The notes under the pieces: generated by a model
The model's database searches: none
Seen by the model: only the letters and a program-made list of their open reading frames with translations
What the model was told of the DNA's origin: nothing
DNA from: Ruminococcaceae bacterium UBA5406
Lineage (GTDB): Bacteria; Bacillota; Clostridia; Oscillospirales; Acutalibacteraceae
Assembly: GCA_002407675.1 (NCBI GenBank)
Contig: DHNW01000006.1
Span: 19,451 to 83,450 of the forward strand
Direction of reading: 5' to 3'
Length of the DNA stretch: 64,000 bases
In this document: piece after piece, positions 26,750 to 36,268 of the stretch
How the letters are laid out: every line of letters begins with the position of its first letter
Numbering within the stretch: position 1 is the first letter of the stretch
Translations under genes and position numbers: made by a program

Positions 26750-28294
26750 TTATTCCCTCGTTTCTGTGCTGCTCATCGAACGGTATTTTAATGGAGTATA
26801 TCCACTTAACTTTTTAAAAACCTTAAAGAAATATTTTGGATTGGAATACCCAACTTCATCAGAAATCTTGTTGACACTCAGCCTTGTTTCAACCAACAGG
26901 CGCTTTGCATTCTGCAGCCTGATTTTGCTGAGGTAATCATTGAAAGTCATGCCCAGGTTTTCCTTCAGAAGATTGCTGCAAAAAGAAGGGGAAATATAAA
27001 ATTCCTCTGCAATCTGCTGTAAAGTCAGCTTTTTACGATAATTCTTATCAATATAACTGATAATCCCCTGAAGGAGAACTTCCTGATCATTTTCCTTCAA
27101 ATGGATAGAACTAAAAATGGCATGAATATACTTTGAAAAATCTGCTTCGATTATTTTCATATCGCCGCAAAATAGATATCTCGGATAAAACTGTTCCATG
27201 ATATTGCTAACTTCAACATGGTTTTTTATAGCATACGCATTCACTTTATCCGTCAGGCTCTTACAAAAATCCTTGATGGAACCAAACGGATGTGTTTCTG
27301 CATCAATTTTTTGAAAGGAAGCGCTTAGAATCGTATCAACTTTCGCAGGATAATATTTCATGCAACAGATTAAATCGTGGATTTCATTTTCATTGGAAAC
27401 AGGCTCCCATCCCACCCTGTCATCCGGATATAAAATTTTCACCTGATCTGTTAGAAAAATATTTTGAAGCAAAGCATTGTTCTCAGAATAGAGCTGATTT
27501 AATTTTTCTACTGAATTTTCAATACGGCTTACGCATAAGAACAAATGAAATTTTCCGGCTAAGCCCGCAATCTGCGGAGAAAGCCTTTTTTCTGCCGCCG
27601 CGAGCAGACCCTGCTGATTTTTCGGCATATGCAGCAGGATGTAAAATTGAGTTCTCAAGGTATGGTTATCTACTATGTTACAGCAGTGCCTCTGAATCAG
27701 TGAATTGCAAATCTGATAGAGGCCTGCCTTGAATTCCAGATTTTCCGTTGTAATAGTTAAAAGCATAATATTATCTAAGAAAGGATAGCCTTTTTCTCTT
27801 ACGAATTTTTCTATTTCCTGATTCCATGGCCGCGTGATCGCCTGAAATAAGATCTGCCGGTTTTTCTCTTGCTCCAGAGACTCTACTTCCTGCTGGAGTT
27901 TTGAAATACGTTTTTGGTTTTCGAGCAACTCAATAACTTTTCTTACCTGACTTGCAATTTCTTCTGCGGAAAACGGCTTTAAGACATACCCAACCGCATG
28001 CTTCTCAATCGCCTGCTTAACATAGTCAAACAGTTTATATCCGCTTATAACAATCACTGGGGTCCCAGGATATTTCTGGCTAATTTTTTCAAGCAGGGCC
28101 GTACCATCCATCTTATTCATTTTCATGTCGGTAATCACAAAGTCAGGGTTTACCTTTTTCATTAGGTCAAAGGCTTCCAAACCATTGGAAGCCTCCCCCA
28201 CACAAGTTACCTGAAGAGATGGAGTCTGGCTGATTTTAATCTGAAGCCCCTGCCGGATAATCACTTCATCATCAACAATAATGTAAGTATACAC
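26750..28294 (-). CDS. YesN-type response regulator with AraC DNA-binding domain
   Basis: A 514-residue regulator. The receiver domain begins TYIIVDDEVIIRQGL, with the phospho-acceptor aspartate in FVITDMKMNKMDG and the lysine in VGYVLKPFSAEE. A middle region of ~250 residues follows, and a C-terminal AraC double helix-turn-helix (LQQIAEEFYISPSFCSNLLKENLG and VNKISDEVGYSNPKYFFKVFKK). The start GTG at 28294 was preferred over a TTG at 28321 because AAGAAGGTGG lies just upstream of it. It pairs with the YesM-type kinase three codons upstream and probably activates the adjacent transporter and divergent catabolic operons. Confidence 0.92.
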   Translation of the reverse strand: MYTYIIVDDEVIIRQGLQIKISQTPSLQVTCVGEASNGLEAFDLMKKVNPDFVITDMKMNKMDGTALLEKISQKYPGTPVIVISGYKLFDYVKQAIEKHAVGYVLKPFSAEEIASQVRKVIELLENQKRISKLQQEVESLEQEKNRQILFQAITRPWNQEIEKFVREKGYPFLDNIMLLTITTENLEFKAGLYQICNSLIQRHCCNIVDNHTLRTQFYILLHMPKNQQGLLAAAEKRLSPQIAGLAGKFHLFLCVSRIENSVEKLNQLYSENNALLQNIFLTDQVKILYPDDRVGWEPVSNENEIHDLICCMKYYPAKVDTILSASFQKIDAETHPFGSIKDFCKSLTDKVNAYAIKNHVEVSNIMEQFYPRYLFCGDMKIIEADFSKYIHAIFSSIHLKENDQEVLLQGIISYIDKNYRKKLTLQQIAEEFYISPSFCSNLLKENLGMTFNDYLSKIRLQNAKRLLVETRLSVNKISDEVGYSNPKYFFKVFKKLSGYTPLKYRSMSSTETRE

Positions 28295-28323
28295 TGCTGC
28301 CACCTTCTTCACACAGCCCAAAT

Positions 28324-30093
28324 TTAATATGGGATAATCACTTCAACAACTACTCCCATTCTTTCGGCATTCCGGATTTTTAAACTGCTTTTTCCGGGAT
28401 ACATAAGATTCAGTCTTTGCTTTATATTAGATAAGCCGACACCTACATGCCTCTGATCTGTTTTTAACTTGCCCTTTGATAAAATAGACCTTCTGATTTC
28501 CTGAAGCTTTTCTTCCGGGATGCTGTCGCCGTTATCATAAATGGTGATATGCATGGCATTGTTAACATGGAATGCATTCAGCTCAATTTTCCCATCGGCA
28601 ATTTCATTTTGCAGGCCGTGTTCAATGGCATTTTCTATGATTGGCTGCAAGAAAAATTTCATCACCTTATGTTCCAGCAGCCCATCTTCCACGTCTGTTC
28701 TGAACTGTATGGGATGGCCAAACTTAACTTCCTGAATGCAAATATATTTCCGTGTTTGCTCCAGCTCGGCCTGCAATGGCACTTCATCCGTTTCATAATC
28801 AATGCTGTACCTTAATAAATCGCCCAGTGACTTTGACATAACCGCTATTTTATCGTTATGCGCTATGATTGCACAGTCATTGATATTTTCCAGCGTATTA
28901 AAAAGGAAATGCGAGTTAATCTGCGAGGTTAGATTCTTAAGGCAAGACTTCAGATAGCGTATTTCACTCTTATACCTTTCTTCTATCAATTTATGTATCC
29001 GCTTCAGCATTCTTTCAAAGCAGCTGTAAAGGATTCCGATTTCATCCTTTCGGTCGGGACAGGTATTTTGAAAGGAATCGCTTTCCAGCATAGATGTATT
29101 ATTCATAGAATGCGATAGATAAACAATAGGCCGGATAATGATTTTATCCAGCTCATAAACCAAAAAAGATATTATTATGATTACCGCCGCCATAAAGCAG
29201 ATAAAGTACGTTCTGTTATGTACATAAGCATCGTAAATAGGATTAAGTGATACTTTTGATACTGTTTTCCAGCCCAGATCTTCCAGTGTACCGTAAACAA
29301 TGATATCGCGGCTGCTGTCAGACGAGACATAGCCGTTATCACAGCTGTTAATCTGCTCAATCTGGCTTTTTGTTAAATTCAATTTTTCACTCTGTCCGGA
29401 ACCGCTCAGCATTTCCCCATCCGGGAGCAAAACATACACGTCATTTTTTGAAGCGCTGTTGTTCCCATTTTGGTTCAGCACCAGCTTATTGCAGACAATT
29501 GCCAAAGTACCGGTAGCTTTTCCTTCCAGATTACGGAATTTTTTTGCAAATAGAATATATTTCTGGCCATTCTCAGAATGCTTCGGGACAAAAGGCTGAA
29601 CGCAGGTGCTGTTTATACCATCCAGTTTTTTTCTCCAGCCGCCGTTTGGTGGCGTATCACCTATCCAGAATTCTTTATTTTTCGTAAAGGAATAGGTATA
29701 TCCACTGTCGGTAAACAGATAAATCCCTTCCGCAAAAGTGTTGTTGCTGATCAGGTTGGAACAAATATATTCATATTTTTTTTGATTCTGCAGCCTTTGT
29801 ATTGGCTGAATATGGGAAAGAGCGCGCTCCTGGTCACAAATAGAAATAAAAACATTATTGCCCTCATATTGGCTGAAAAGGAGCGCAGATTCTAACACAC
29901 TTATATTTTTAAAATTCTGTTCGATTGATTCCGTCGTATTTTGAACGGTATTTGTTGTAAGAGACGCAATCTGGCTTGTATACGTTTCTGTGTAACTATG
30001 CATTGTAAACAGGAAAATAATCGATGTGGGAATGATTGAAATGCAAACGCAGAAAGCTAAAATTTTAGCTCTGATACTGTGGTAAAACTTCAA
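28324..30093 (-). CDS. YesM-type sensor histidine kinase
   Basis: A 589-residue membrane sensor. One span near residues 10-32, a ~250-residue extracellular sensing region, a second span near residue 285-305, a HAMP linker, then the LytS/YesM-type histidine box (INSHFLFNTLENIND) and a HATPase domain with IENAIEHGLQNE and GVGLSNIKQRL. Kinases of this group sense sugars, often through a binding protein, and phosphorylate a partner AraC-type regulator. The start is TTG at 30093 after AGAGGTGATCTCGA. It is preceded by a ~100-base gap after the permease gene. Confidence 0.93.
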   Translation of the reverse strand: MKFYHSIRAKILAFCVCISIIPTSIIFLFTMHSYTETYTSQIASLTTNTVQNTTESIEQNFKNISVLESALLFSQYEGNNVFISICDQERALSHIQPIQRLQNQKKYEYICSNLISNNTFAEGIYLFTDSGYTYSFTKNKEFWIGDTPPNGGWRKKLDGINSTCVQPFVPKHSENGQKYILFAKKFRNLEGKATGTLAIVCNKLVLNQNGNNSASKNDVYVLLPDGEMLSGSGQSEKLNLTKSQIEQINSCDNGYVSSDSSRDIIVYGTLEDLGWKTVSKVSLNPIYDAYVHNRTYFICFMAAVIIIISFLVYELDKIIIRPIVYLSHSMNNTSMLESDSFQNTCPDRKDEIGILYSCFERMLKRIHKLIEERYKSEIRYLKSCLKNLTSQINSHFLFNTLENINDCAIIAHNDKIAVMSKSLGDLLRYSIDYETDEVPLQAELEQTRKYICIQEVKFGHPIQFRTDVEDGLLEHKVMKFFLQPIIENAIEHGLQNEIADGKIELNAFHVNNAMHITIYDNGDSIPEEKLQEIRRSILSKGKLKTDQRHVGVGLSNIKQRLNLMYPGKSSLKIRNAERMGVVVEVIIPY

Positions 30094-30191
30094 TCGAGAT
30101 CACCTCTTGAGTATTCTAGCATATACCACAGAAAACAATATTTTGCTTTTGATATTTTAAGCCTAATTATAAAAGGCACTGACATACGAAT

Positions 30192-31067
30192 TTAACCTTT
30201 TACAGCACCGGTTACAAGTCCCGAAACAAAATATTTCTGCAGGAAGGAATAAACCAGAATAATAGGAATGGCACTCAAGAAACAGGCGGCAAACAAAATA
30301 TTCCATTGCGTTGCATTTTCCATGTCACCTATAAAATTCAGCATTGTCAGCGGCAGTGTTTTCTGCTCCGGAGCTGAAAGGAACAGCATTGAAAAGAAAA
30401 AATCATTCCAGATCGGCACACCCTGCGTAATCACGATTGAAACCAATGCCGGTTTTGTAAGCGGCATAACGATCTGGAAAAAGACCCGCAGCATGCTTGC
30501 CCCATCAATACGCGCCGCTTCTTCCAGCGCATAAGGAACACCGCTTTTTATAAAGTTGGTATAGAGGAAAATAGAAAACGGGATTGCAGCAGTAACATAC
30601 ATTGCTATTGGTGCAGCAAACGTGTTGCTCATATGTAATTTATTCACTATCCGATACATCGGTATAATGGACATCTGCGCAGATACGATCATACCTGCCA
30701 GAAAAAACACCTGGAAAAAGTTGCTGAGTTTCCCATGCAGACGGGCAATCGCGTAACCGGCAAGCGAACTGATTATAAGCAATATAATAACGGACAAAAA
30801 CGTTACAAGGACGCTGTTCCTTAAAGAACGGAAATAGTTCATTTTACCCCATGCAGCGCTATAACTGTCTAAAGTAAAATACCGAAATACATTTAAATAG
30901 GAAGAAGTATCATTAGCATTTCGAAAAGAACCGGAGAATGCAATAATAACCGGAGAAAGGAAGATAAGGAAAAAAGCCAGAACCAATATTGTAATTACAA
31001 TTTCTTTAATGACTTTATGGTTCTTTTTGTGATAACCGTTTCTGGATAATTTTACAGCAGTTGTCAT
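30192..31067 (-). CDS. Sugar ABC transporter permease, MalG type
   Basis: A 291-residue CUT1 permease. It has a basic N-terminus, six spans, the EAA loop EEAARIDGASMLRVFFQIVMPL (about residue 185) and the C-terminus YFVSGLVTGAVKG. It follows the MalF-type gene by one base and together they form the membrane channel for the binding protein at 32105-33418. No ATPase gene is present in the operon. Confidence 0.92.
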   Translation of the reverse strand: MTTAVKLSRNGYHKKNHKVIKEIVITILVLAFFLIFLSPVIIAFSGSFRNANDTSSYLNVFRYFTLDSYSAAWGKMNYFRSLRNSVLVTFLSVIILLIISSLAGYAIARLHGKLSNFFQVFFLAGMIVSAQMSIIPMYRIVNKLHMSNTFAAPIAMYVTAAIPFSIFLYTNFIKSGVPYALEEAARIDGASMLRVFFQIVMPLTKPALVSIVITQGVPIWNDFFFSMLFLSAPEQKTLPLTMLNFIGDMENATQWNILFAACFLSAIPIILVYSFLQKYFVSGLVTGAVKG

Positions 31068-31068
31068 T

Positions 31069-31941
31069 TTACAGTTCTATCTCCTTTCTCTTTAAAATAG
31101 ACAGGGCGCAGATTGAAATAAGAAGGATAAATACAAAGGCACATGCAGCCATTGCTTCTGACTTGCCGAACTGATTTTCAACGAATGCCATTTTATAAAT
31201 GCTGTACATCAATGTACTGGAAGAATCGCCAGGACCACCGCCAGTAAGGGCAAAGACATAGTCAAAAGACTTAAACCCATTAATCAAACCAAGCATGACG
31301 TTAATGGTAATCGTATTGGAAATCATAGGGATCTTGACCAGGCGCGTTGTCTGCCACGCCGTGCAGCCATCTATCTGGCTTGCTTCAAGAACATCGCTTG
31401 GAATATTTTGCAGGCCAGCCAAATAAATAATCGTCATCATTCCTGATGATCTCCAAGTTTCAACAAATGCCACTGCAAGCAGCGCTGTTGAGCTTGTCCC
31501 TAATAAATCCGGCGCACCGGTCTTTCCCATCAGCTTAAAGACTTCTGAAATCATGCCATAATGCGGTGCATATACATAACTCCATAGGAAAGCAGCCACG
31601 ATCGTGCTGAATAATGGCGGCAGGTATACAATCGTGCGGAAAAAGCCGCGTGCATGCAATTTCATATTTAAAATCATGGCAAGGATAAGCGCCTGAATAT
31701 TGCCCCAAGCCACAACGAAAATTGCATAGATGATCGTATTCTTTAAAGAACTGAATAAAGTTCCCTGTTTAATCAGAGTTTGAAAGTTCTTTAACCCGAT
31801 AAAGCTGCATGTTCCCAGCCCGTTCCAATCGGTAAGGCCATAAAAGAAGGACATTAAAACCGGCTGGACCCAAAAAATAAGATAAAAAGCCAATGCAGGG
31901 ATAATAAAAAGTATAAGTACTTTACGTGTGCGACTTTCCAT
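31069..31941 (-). CDS. Sugar ABC transporter permease, MalF type
   Basis: A 290-residue CUT1 permease starting MESRTRKVLILFIIPALAF, with six spans and the EAA loop EASQIDGCTAWQTTRLVKIPM (about residue 184). It is the first permease after the binding protein, from which it is separated by a 163-base gap holding a perfect hairpin. Substrate unknown; the linked genes suggest a rhamnose-, uronate- or ulosonate-containing oligosaccharide. Confidence 0.92.
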   Translation of the reverse strand: MESRTRKVLILFIIPALAFYLIFWVQPVLMSFFYGLTDWNGLGTCSFIGLKNFQTLIKQGTLFSSLKNTIIYAIFVVAWGNIQALILAMILNMKLHARGFFRTIVYLPPLFSTIVAAFLWSYVYAPHYGMISEVFKLMGKTGAPDLLGTSSTALLAVAFVETWRSSGMMTIIYLAGLQNIPSDVLEASQIDGCTAWQTTRLVKIPMISNTITINVMLGLINGFKSFDYVFALTGGGPGDSSSTLMYSIYKMAFVENQFGKSEAMAACAFVFILLISICALSILKRKEIEL

Positions 31942-31991
31942 GAATTTACATCACTTTCCTTTGCCTGAAAGCTAAACTGTGAACTGATTTG

Positions 31992-32019
31992 GTTAAGGGG
32001 CCTTTCGAGACCCCTTAAC
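31992..32019 (-). other. Intercistronic hairpin between binding protein and permease genes
   Basis: A perfect 9-bp stem, GTTAAGGGG (31992-32000) with CCCCTTAAC (32011-32019) and a 10-base loop, in the gap after the binding-protein gene. On the minus strand it lacks a clear T tract, so it is more likely an RNA-stabilising or partly terminating structure than a full terminator. Confidence 0.6.
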
Positions 32020-32104
32020 TTCAAAATCATATCTGCGAGTCTGTGATAAACGAATAAGTAAGCTATAATTGATCTTTTGGCTATTTGCGTAAGAGTTAAA
32101 TTAT

Positions 32105-33418
32105 TTACTTGCTTTTGTTCAACTCATCAAATTTATCCTGCATGGCAGCTGCAACATCCTTTGCCGTTGCTTTTCCCGCAATGCATTCTTGGAATTTGGT
32201 GCACATAGTGTCACTTACGCCTTCCGGCCATGCGTTGTTACAGTTATAAATGCTGGCTTGATCCTCATACTGTTTCAGATAATCGTTGATCAACGCACGG
32301 GAATCCGTAACGCCTTCAACGCAGGGAACATCCCAGTTCAGCTGCTTCCATTGGTCATTTAGATCTGTACCCGGGGTAAGCCAGTAATCCATAACTTTTT
32401 TGATAGCATCCTGCTTTGTGGAATTTGCACTGACAAAAAGTCCAGTGGAAGGTGTCAAGTTATAAACAAATTTCTTGCCATCATCATTGGACGGGATGCA
32501 GAACATTCCCCTCTGAAAATCGACTTTACCCTTCTTCGTCAAAGTTTCATAACCAAAGCTCCCGTCAAAGATCATGGCAGCATCACCGTCACAGAAAGCC
32601 TGGCGGCTCTGATCCTGCGAAAGGCCGAGAGAATGGCTGATAACATAGCCTTTTTTATAGAGCGTTTGGAATTTATCAATTGTGTTAACCCAGCAGGAAT
32701 CTGTAAATTTAGTCTTGCCGGTCGTAAGGTCCGTGTCAAAATTCATATTGGAACCATAAACTTGCGAAGCAGCAACTTGATACAAACCAAACTGAATAAC
32801 AAACGACTGCTTGTCCCCGCAGGTAATCGGCGTATAGCCAGCCGCTTTCAGTTTTTCGCAGCAATCAAGGAATTCATTCCAATTGCTCGGCAGTTTGGTA
32901 ATGCCGGCCTTTGTGAAAGCATCTTTATTGTACCAGGTTGTTAAAAAGCTGGTGCCGTTCGGGATTGCATATACTTTACCATTGAAGGTATACGATTTTA
33001 CAATGTCTTGATTGTATTTGGAAAGCTGCGAATAACCGGTCAAATCCTTTACATAGCCGGCATCCACCAGATCCTTTGCCTGAAGATTCGGCCACCAGTT
33101 AAACATATCCGGTCCTTGGCCGCTTGAAAATTTAAGACGGACTGTCTGTTTAAACTGGTCGGTAGGCAGCTGTTCCACCTCCACATCGATGTTGGGATAT
33201 TTCTTCTTTACGAGAGCAGGCAGGATATCCAGGTAAAAATCTTTTTTGCCTGACGGCCTTGTTGTAACCATCATAGAAAGGGTAACCTTTTCGTTGGAAC
33301 CGGAAGTGGAATTCGTGCCGGAGCCGCTAGTGCTGCCGGAGGAACTGCTGCAACCTGTGAATGCCGTTGCAGTTATCAGCCCAGCTAATAGCAGAGTCAG
33401 GATTTTGCGTCTTTTCAT
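32105..33418 (-). CDS. Sugar ABC transporter substrate-binding lipoprotein (CUT1)
   Basis: A 437-residue extracellular solute-binding protein. The signal peptide MKRRKILTLLLAGLITATAF ends at the lipobox TGC, followed by a Ser/Gly/Thr-rich linker and the type 1 binding fold. The ATG at 33418 follows CTAGGAGGTTAGTAAGT; an in-frame start 12 codons upstream lacks such a site. It is the first gene of the transporter-YesMN-GH106 operon, and its promoter region contains repeated GTAACTTTT motifs shared with the divergent operon. Confidence 0.92.
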   Translation of the reverse strand: MKRRKILTLLLAGLITATAFTGCSSSSGSTSGSGTNSTSGSNEKVTLSMMVTTRPSGKKDFYLDILPALVKKKYPNIDVEVEQLPTDQFKQTVRLKFSSGQGPDMFNWWPNLQAKDLVDAGYVKDLTGYSQLSKYNQDIVKSYTFNGKVYAIPNGTSFLTTWYNKDAFTKAGITKLPSNWNEFLDCCEKLKAAGYTPITCGDKQSFVIQFGLYQVAASQVYGSNMNFDTDLTTGKTKFTDSCWVNTIDKFQTLYKKGYVISHSLGLSQDQSRQAFCDGDAAMIFDGSFGYETLTKKGKVDFQRGMFCIPSNDDGKKFVYNLTPSTGLFVSANSTKQDAIKKVMDYWLTPGTDLNDQWKQLNWDVPCVEGVTDSRALINDYLKQYEDQASIYNCNNAWPEGVSDTMCTKFQECIAGKATAKDVAAAMQDKFDELNKSK

Positions 33419-33559
33419 ACTTACTAACCTCCTAGTTTTAATTGAGGATGTCATACTTTATGCTCCTCCTCCTCAACAGATTTTCAAATAGAATCTGTCG
33501 ATATTCATAAAGAAGTTCAACAATATGGCCCTCCATTTGTTTATGCTAGCACAGGCTAG

Positions 33560-33594
33560 GGTAACTTTTCCACAGCCATTTATGGTAACTTTTT
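33560..33594. promoter_or_regulatory. Direct repeat GGTAACTTTT x2, candidate YesN/AraC-type binding site
   Basis: GGTAACTTTT occurs at 33560-33569 and 33584-33593, 24 bases apart, and in inverted form as AAAAGTTAC at 33670-33678. Read on the minus strand, the two direct copies lie immediately upstream of a candidate -10 (TAGCAT, 33548-33543) for the binding-protein operon. This is where AraC-family activators bind. The inverted copy overlaps the -35 region of the plus-strand promoter. Confidence 0.5.
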
Positions 33595-33665
33595 TAATAT
33601 TGCGCCTATATTTTTGATTTTTATATGACATTTGCACCTAATATAAAAAACTTACTAAAATATAA

Positions 33666-33695
33666 TTCCAAAAGTTACTTTTTCTATGCTATACT
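33666..33695 (+). promoter_or_regulatory. Candidate promoter of the aldolase operon
   Basis: TTCCAA (33666-33671) and TATACT (33690-33695) are spaced by 18 bases, about 50 bases before the aldolase ATG. The AAAAGTTAC motif (33670-33678) overlaps the -35 side. The weak -35 suggests regulated expression. Confidence 0.4.
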
Positions 33696-33746
33696 GATTT
33701 TGGAAGTTATAAATTACTTTACAGATTATTGAATGGAGTGTCTATT

Positions 33747-34670
33747 ATGCCAATAACTTTTCCCGGCGGAGTTTATCCGACCATGCTGACTCCTTTTACC
33801 GAAAATAATAAAGTAGATTATAATTCACTTGGAAAATTAATTGACTGGTATTTGGAGCAGGGTTCCGATGGGTTGTTCGCCGTATGCCAGTCCAGCGAAA
33901 TGTTTTACTTATCCCTGGCGGAACGTGTAAAAATCGCCAAATTCGTAAAAGAACATGCCGGCAGCAAGTGTCCTGTCGTTTGTTCCGGTCATATCTCTTA
34001 TAGCCTAGATGATCAGGCGGAAGAAATCGAGGAAATCGCGAATACCGGAGTGGACGCTGTAATTCTCGTAACCAACCGGCTCGCCACCGCCAGCGAATCC
34101 GACGATGCCTGGATTGAAAACCTTTCCAAACTGATGGACAAAATTCCGAAGGACATTTGCCTTGGCTTCTATGAATGCCCATATCCCTACAAACGCGTTA
34201 TGACACCGAAAACAGTCCGTTTCTGCGCAGATTCAGGGCGGTTTTATTTTTTGAAAGATACATGCTGTGATGCAGCGATGATTAAGGAACGCCTCTCCAT
34301 TACCAATGGCAGCAAGATGAAAATCTTTAATGCCAACACTGCCACACTGCTTCAGACCTTGCAGTATGGTGCAGCAGGTTACAGCGGTGTAATGGCGAAT
34401 TTTCAGACACGGGAGTATAAATGGCTGTACAAAAATTATAAAGAGAAGGCAGAGAGTGCAAATGAAGTCTCGTCTTTCCTGACGCTTTCTTCTTTTATTG
34501 AAGCACATCTGTATCCAGCTATTGCTAAGCATTGCCTCATGGAAAAAGGTATTTTGGCAACAGACCGCTGCCGAACCTGCGATGCAGCACAGCTGACTCC
34601 TACAAATATAGCGGAATATAAACAGCTGCTGTTCCTGACGAACGCAATCGACCAGAAGTTTGGTATCTGA
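33747..34670 (+). CDS. DapA/NanA-family (class I, pyruvate Schiff-base) aldolase
   Basis: A 307-residue TIM-barrel protein of the dihydrodipicolinate synthase/N-acetylneuraminate lyase family. The Schiff-base lysine is in RFYFLKDTCCD and the catalytic tyrosine in GFYECPYPY. The pyruvate-carboxylate motif, usually G-T/S-T-G-E, is here AVCQSSEM. These enzymes cleave or form 2-keto-3-deoxy acids. The downstream kinase, KdsD-like isomerase and mutarotase suggest that it releases pyruvate plus an aldopentose, for example from KDO; this is inference. The ATG at 33747 follows GGAGTG; an upstream TTG is not needed. Confidence 0.85.
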   Translation: MPITFPGGVYPTMLTPFTENNKVDYNSLGKLIDWYLEQGSDGLFAVCQSSEMFYLSLAERVKIAKFVKEHAGSKCPVVCSGHISYSLDDQAEEIEEIANTGVDAVILVTNRLATASESDDAWIENLSKLMDKIPKDICLGFYECPYPYKRVMTPKTVRFCADSGRFYFLKDTCCDAAMIKERLSITNGSKMKIFNANTATLLQTLQYGAAGYSGVMANFQTREYKWLYKNYKEKAESANEVSSFLTLSSFIEAHLYPAIAKHCLMEKGILATDRCRTCDAAQLTPTNIAEYKQLLFLTNAIDQKFGI

Positions 34671-34772
34671 CTTCTTTTCATGTTTTATTCGGCGATTTCA
34701 GCAATTCCGGGACAAACAGACTCAGGAGAATTTCCTGTCCACTGGAGCTTGCATAAAATCGGAGGAAACATT

Positions 34773-35234
34773 TTGATTTATGACGTAAAAAAGAATCTTT
34801 CCCAATACAAAGGACTCAGCAAAAATTTTGGCTGCGCTATTGAATACTTATTAAATACTGATTTTTCCGGGATGGGGATGGGAAAATATCCGGTTGACGG
34901 TGAAAAAGTTTTCGCTCTGGTGCAAATGCCGGAAACACGCCCCCGTGAACAGACACGCTGGGAATCTCATAAAAATTATATTGATATCCAGTATATGCTT
35001 TTGCAGTCTGAAATCATTGGGTGCCAGAATACAGGCAGCCTAACGGAAAAGACCCCATACAGTGCCGAAAATGACATTGTATTTTATCACGACAATAAGA
35101 AAGGGTTCTATCCTGTTTTGGTTCCGGATTCGTTTGTAATCTGCTTCCCATGGGATGCACATATGCCTTTAATTTGCACGGATATACCCAAAAAGATCAA
35201 GAAAGTAGTTATGAAAGTGCAAGTTGAAAAATAG
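34773..35234 (+). CDS. YhcH/YjgK/YiaL family protein
   Basis: A 153-residue cupin-like protein of the YhcH/YjgK/YiaL family. Family blocks seen are MIYDVKKNLSQYKGLS, the WESHKNYIDIQYMLLQ stretch with the conserved His, and FYPVLVPDSFVICFPWDAHMP with conserved metal-type residues D and H. Relatives sit in sialic acid (nan) and other keto-acid sugar operons, where they are thought to help handle sugar anomers or epimers. The TTG at 34773 was chosen because GGAGG lies 7 bases upstream and it gives the family N-terminus; an in-frame ATG at 34680 is further out and unsupported. Confidence 0.85.
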   Translation: MIYDVKKNLSQYKGLSKNFGCAIEYLLNTDFSGMGMGKYPVDGEKVFALVQMPETRPREQTRWESHKNYIDIQYMLLQSEIIGCQNTGSLTEKTPYSAENDIVFYHDNKKGFYPVLVPDSFVICFPWDAHMPLICTDIPKKIKKVVMKVQVEK

Positions 35235-35250
35235 GGGGGGAAATCATAGG

Positions 35251-36252
35251 ATGTTTAAAAAACCGAAGATCCTGGTTATCGGCAGTTTTGTTATGGATTT
35301 GACTGTAAGCACGCAAAAATTTCCAAACTCAGGTGAAACCGTGTTTGGTGAAAGCTTTCAAACAGCCCCGGGAGGGAAAGGCGCCAATCAAGCGATTCAG
35401 GCTGCAAAGCTTGGCGCAGATGTGACAATGGTTGGAAAAGTCGGTAAAGACGACTTTGGAAAGCGTCTGATCCGCTCCTGCGCCGAAGCCGGCATCAAGA
35501 CCGACAGAATTTTAGTTGACAATGATACCTCTTCTGCCGTAGGAAACGTACTTTTGGAAGTCGGGGAAAGAAAAGCCACAAAAAATCGGATTATTGTCGT
35601 TCCGGGCACAAATATGACAATTGTGCCAGAGGATGTTTCTTTTCTGAAAGATACCATCAATCAGTACGATATGGTCATTCTGCAGCTGGAAATACCCCAG
35701 AAAATTGACAGGATAGTGGCAAAATACGCGTTCAACAAAGGGGTTCCGGTTATGCTGAACCCAGCGCCTTCTGCCGCTTTGCCGGATGATTTTCTTTCCT
35801 GTCTGACATACATTTCCCCAAATGAGCACGAGGCTGCCGATCTTACCGGGGTGAAAATCCGCAAAAACGGGAAAAATGCAAACAATGATGATGTAAGGGC
35901 TGCCGTGAGGATTCTGCTGGACAAGGGAATTCAAAACGTTGTTATCACCCTCGGCAACGCTGGCGCTGTCGTTGCAAACCAGAAAGAATATATTTACCGT
36001 CCTTGCATTGACGTTGTTGAGGTAAAAGACCCTACCGCCGCAGGGGACTCTTTTGTAGGAGCCTTTTCAACGGGCATCTGCGCTGGGATGAATCCTGAAC
36101 AGGCTTTGGATTTTGCGAATTACACCGCCACGCTTACTGTTTCCAAAGCAGGGGCACAGCCGTCCCTGCCCAGACTTGAAGATGTCCTTTGCCTGATGAA
36201 GCAGCAAAATTATTCCAACCTAAATAATTCTGCCATTAATATTCTAAAATGA
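35251..36252 (+). CDS. PfkB-family carbohydrate kinase (ribokinase-like)
   Basis: A 333-residue sugar kinase. The N-terminal PfkB signature is PGGKGANQAIQAAKLGADVTMVGKVG, and the C-terminal catalytic motif is DPTAAGDSFVGAF, with AAGD in place of the common GAGD but the catalytic Asp kept. Ribokinase-type sequence suggests a pentose or related substrate. Within this operon it could phosphorylate D-arabinose (or ribose) freed by the aldolase, giving the substrate of the next enzyme. The ATG at 35251 follows a G-rich site (GGGGGG) about 11 bases upstream. Confidence 0.9.
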   Translation: MFKKPKILVIGSFVMDLTVSTQKFPNSGETVFGESFQTAPGGKGANQAIQAAKLGADVTMVGKVGKDDFGKRLIRSCAEAGIKTDRILVDNDTSSAVGNVLLEVGERKATKNRIIVVPGTNMTIVPEDVSFLKDTINQYDMVILQLEIPQKIDRIVAKYAFNKGVPVMLNPAPSAALPDDFLSCLTYISPNEHEAADLTGVKIRKNGKNANNDDVRAAVRILLDKGIQNVVITLGNAGAVVANQKEYIYRPCIDVVEVKDPTAAGDSFVGAFSTGICAGMNPEQALDFANYTATLTVSKAGAQPSLPRLEDVLCLMKQQNYSNLNNSAINILK

Positions 36253-36268
36253 GAAGGCCGTGATTGTT

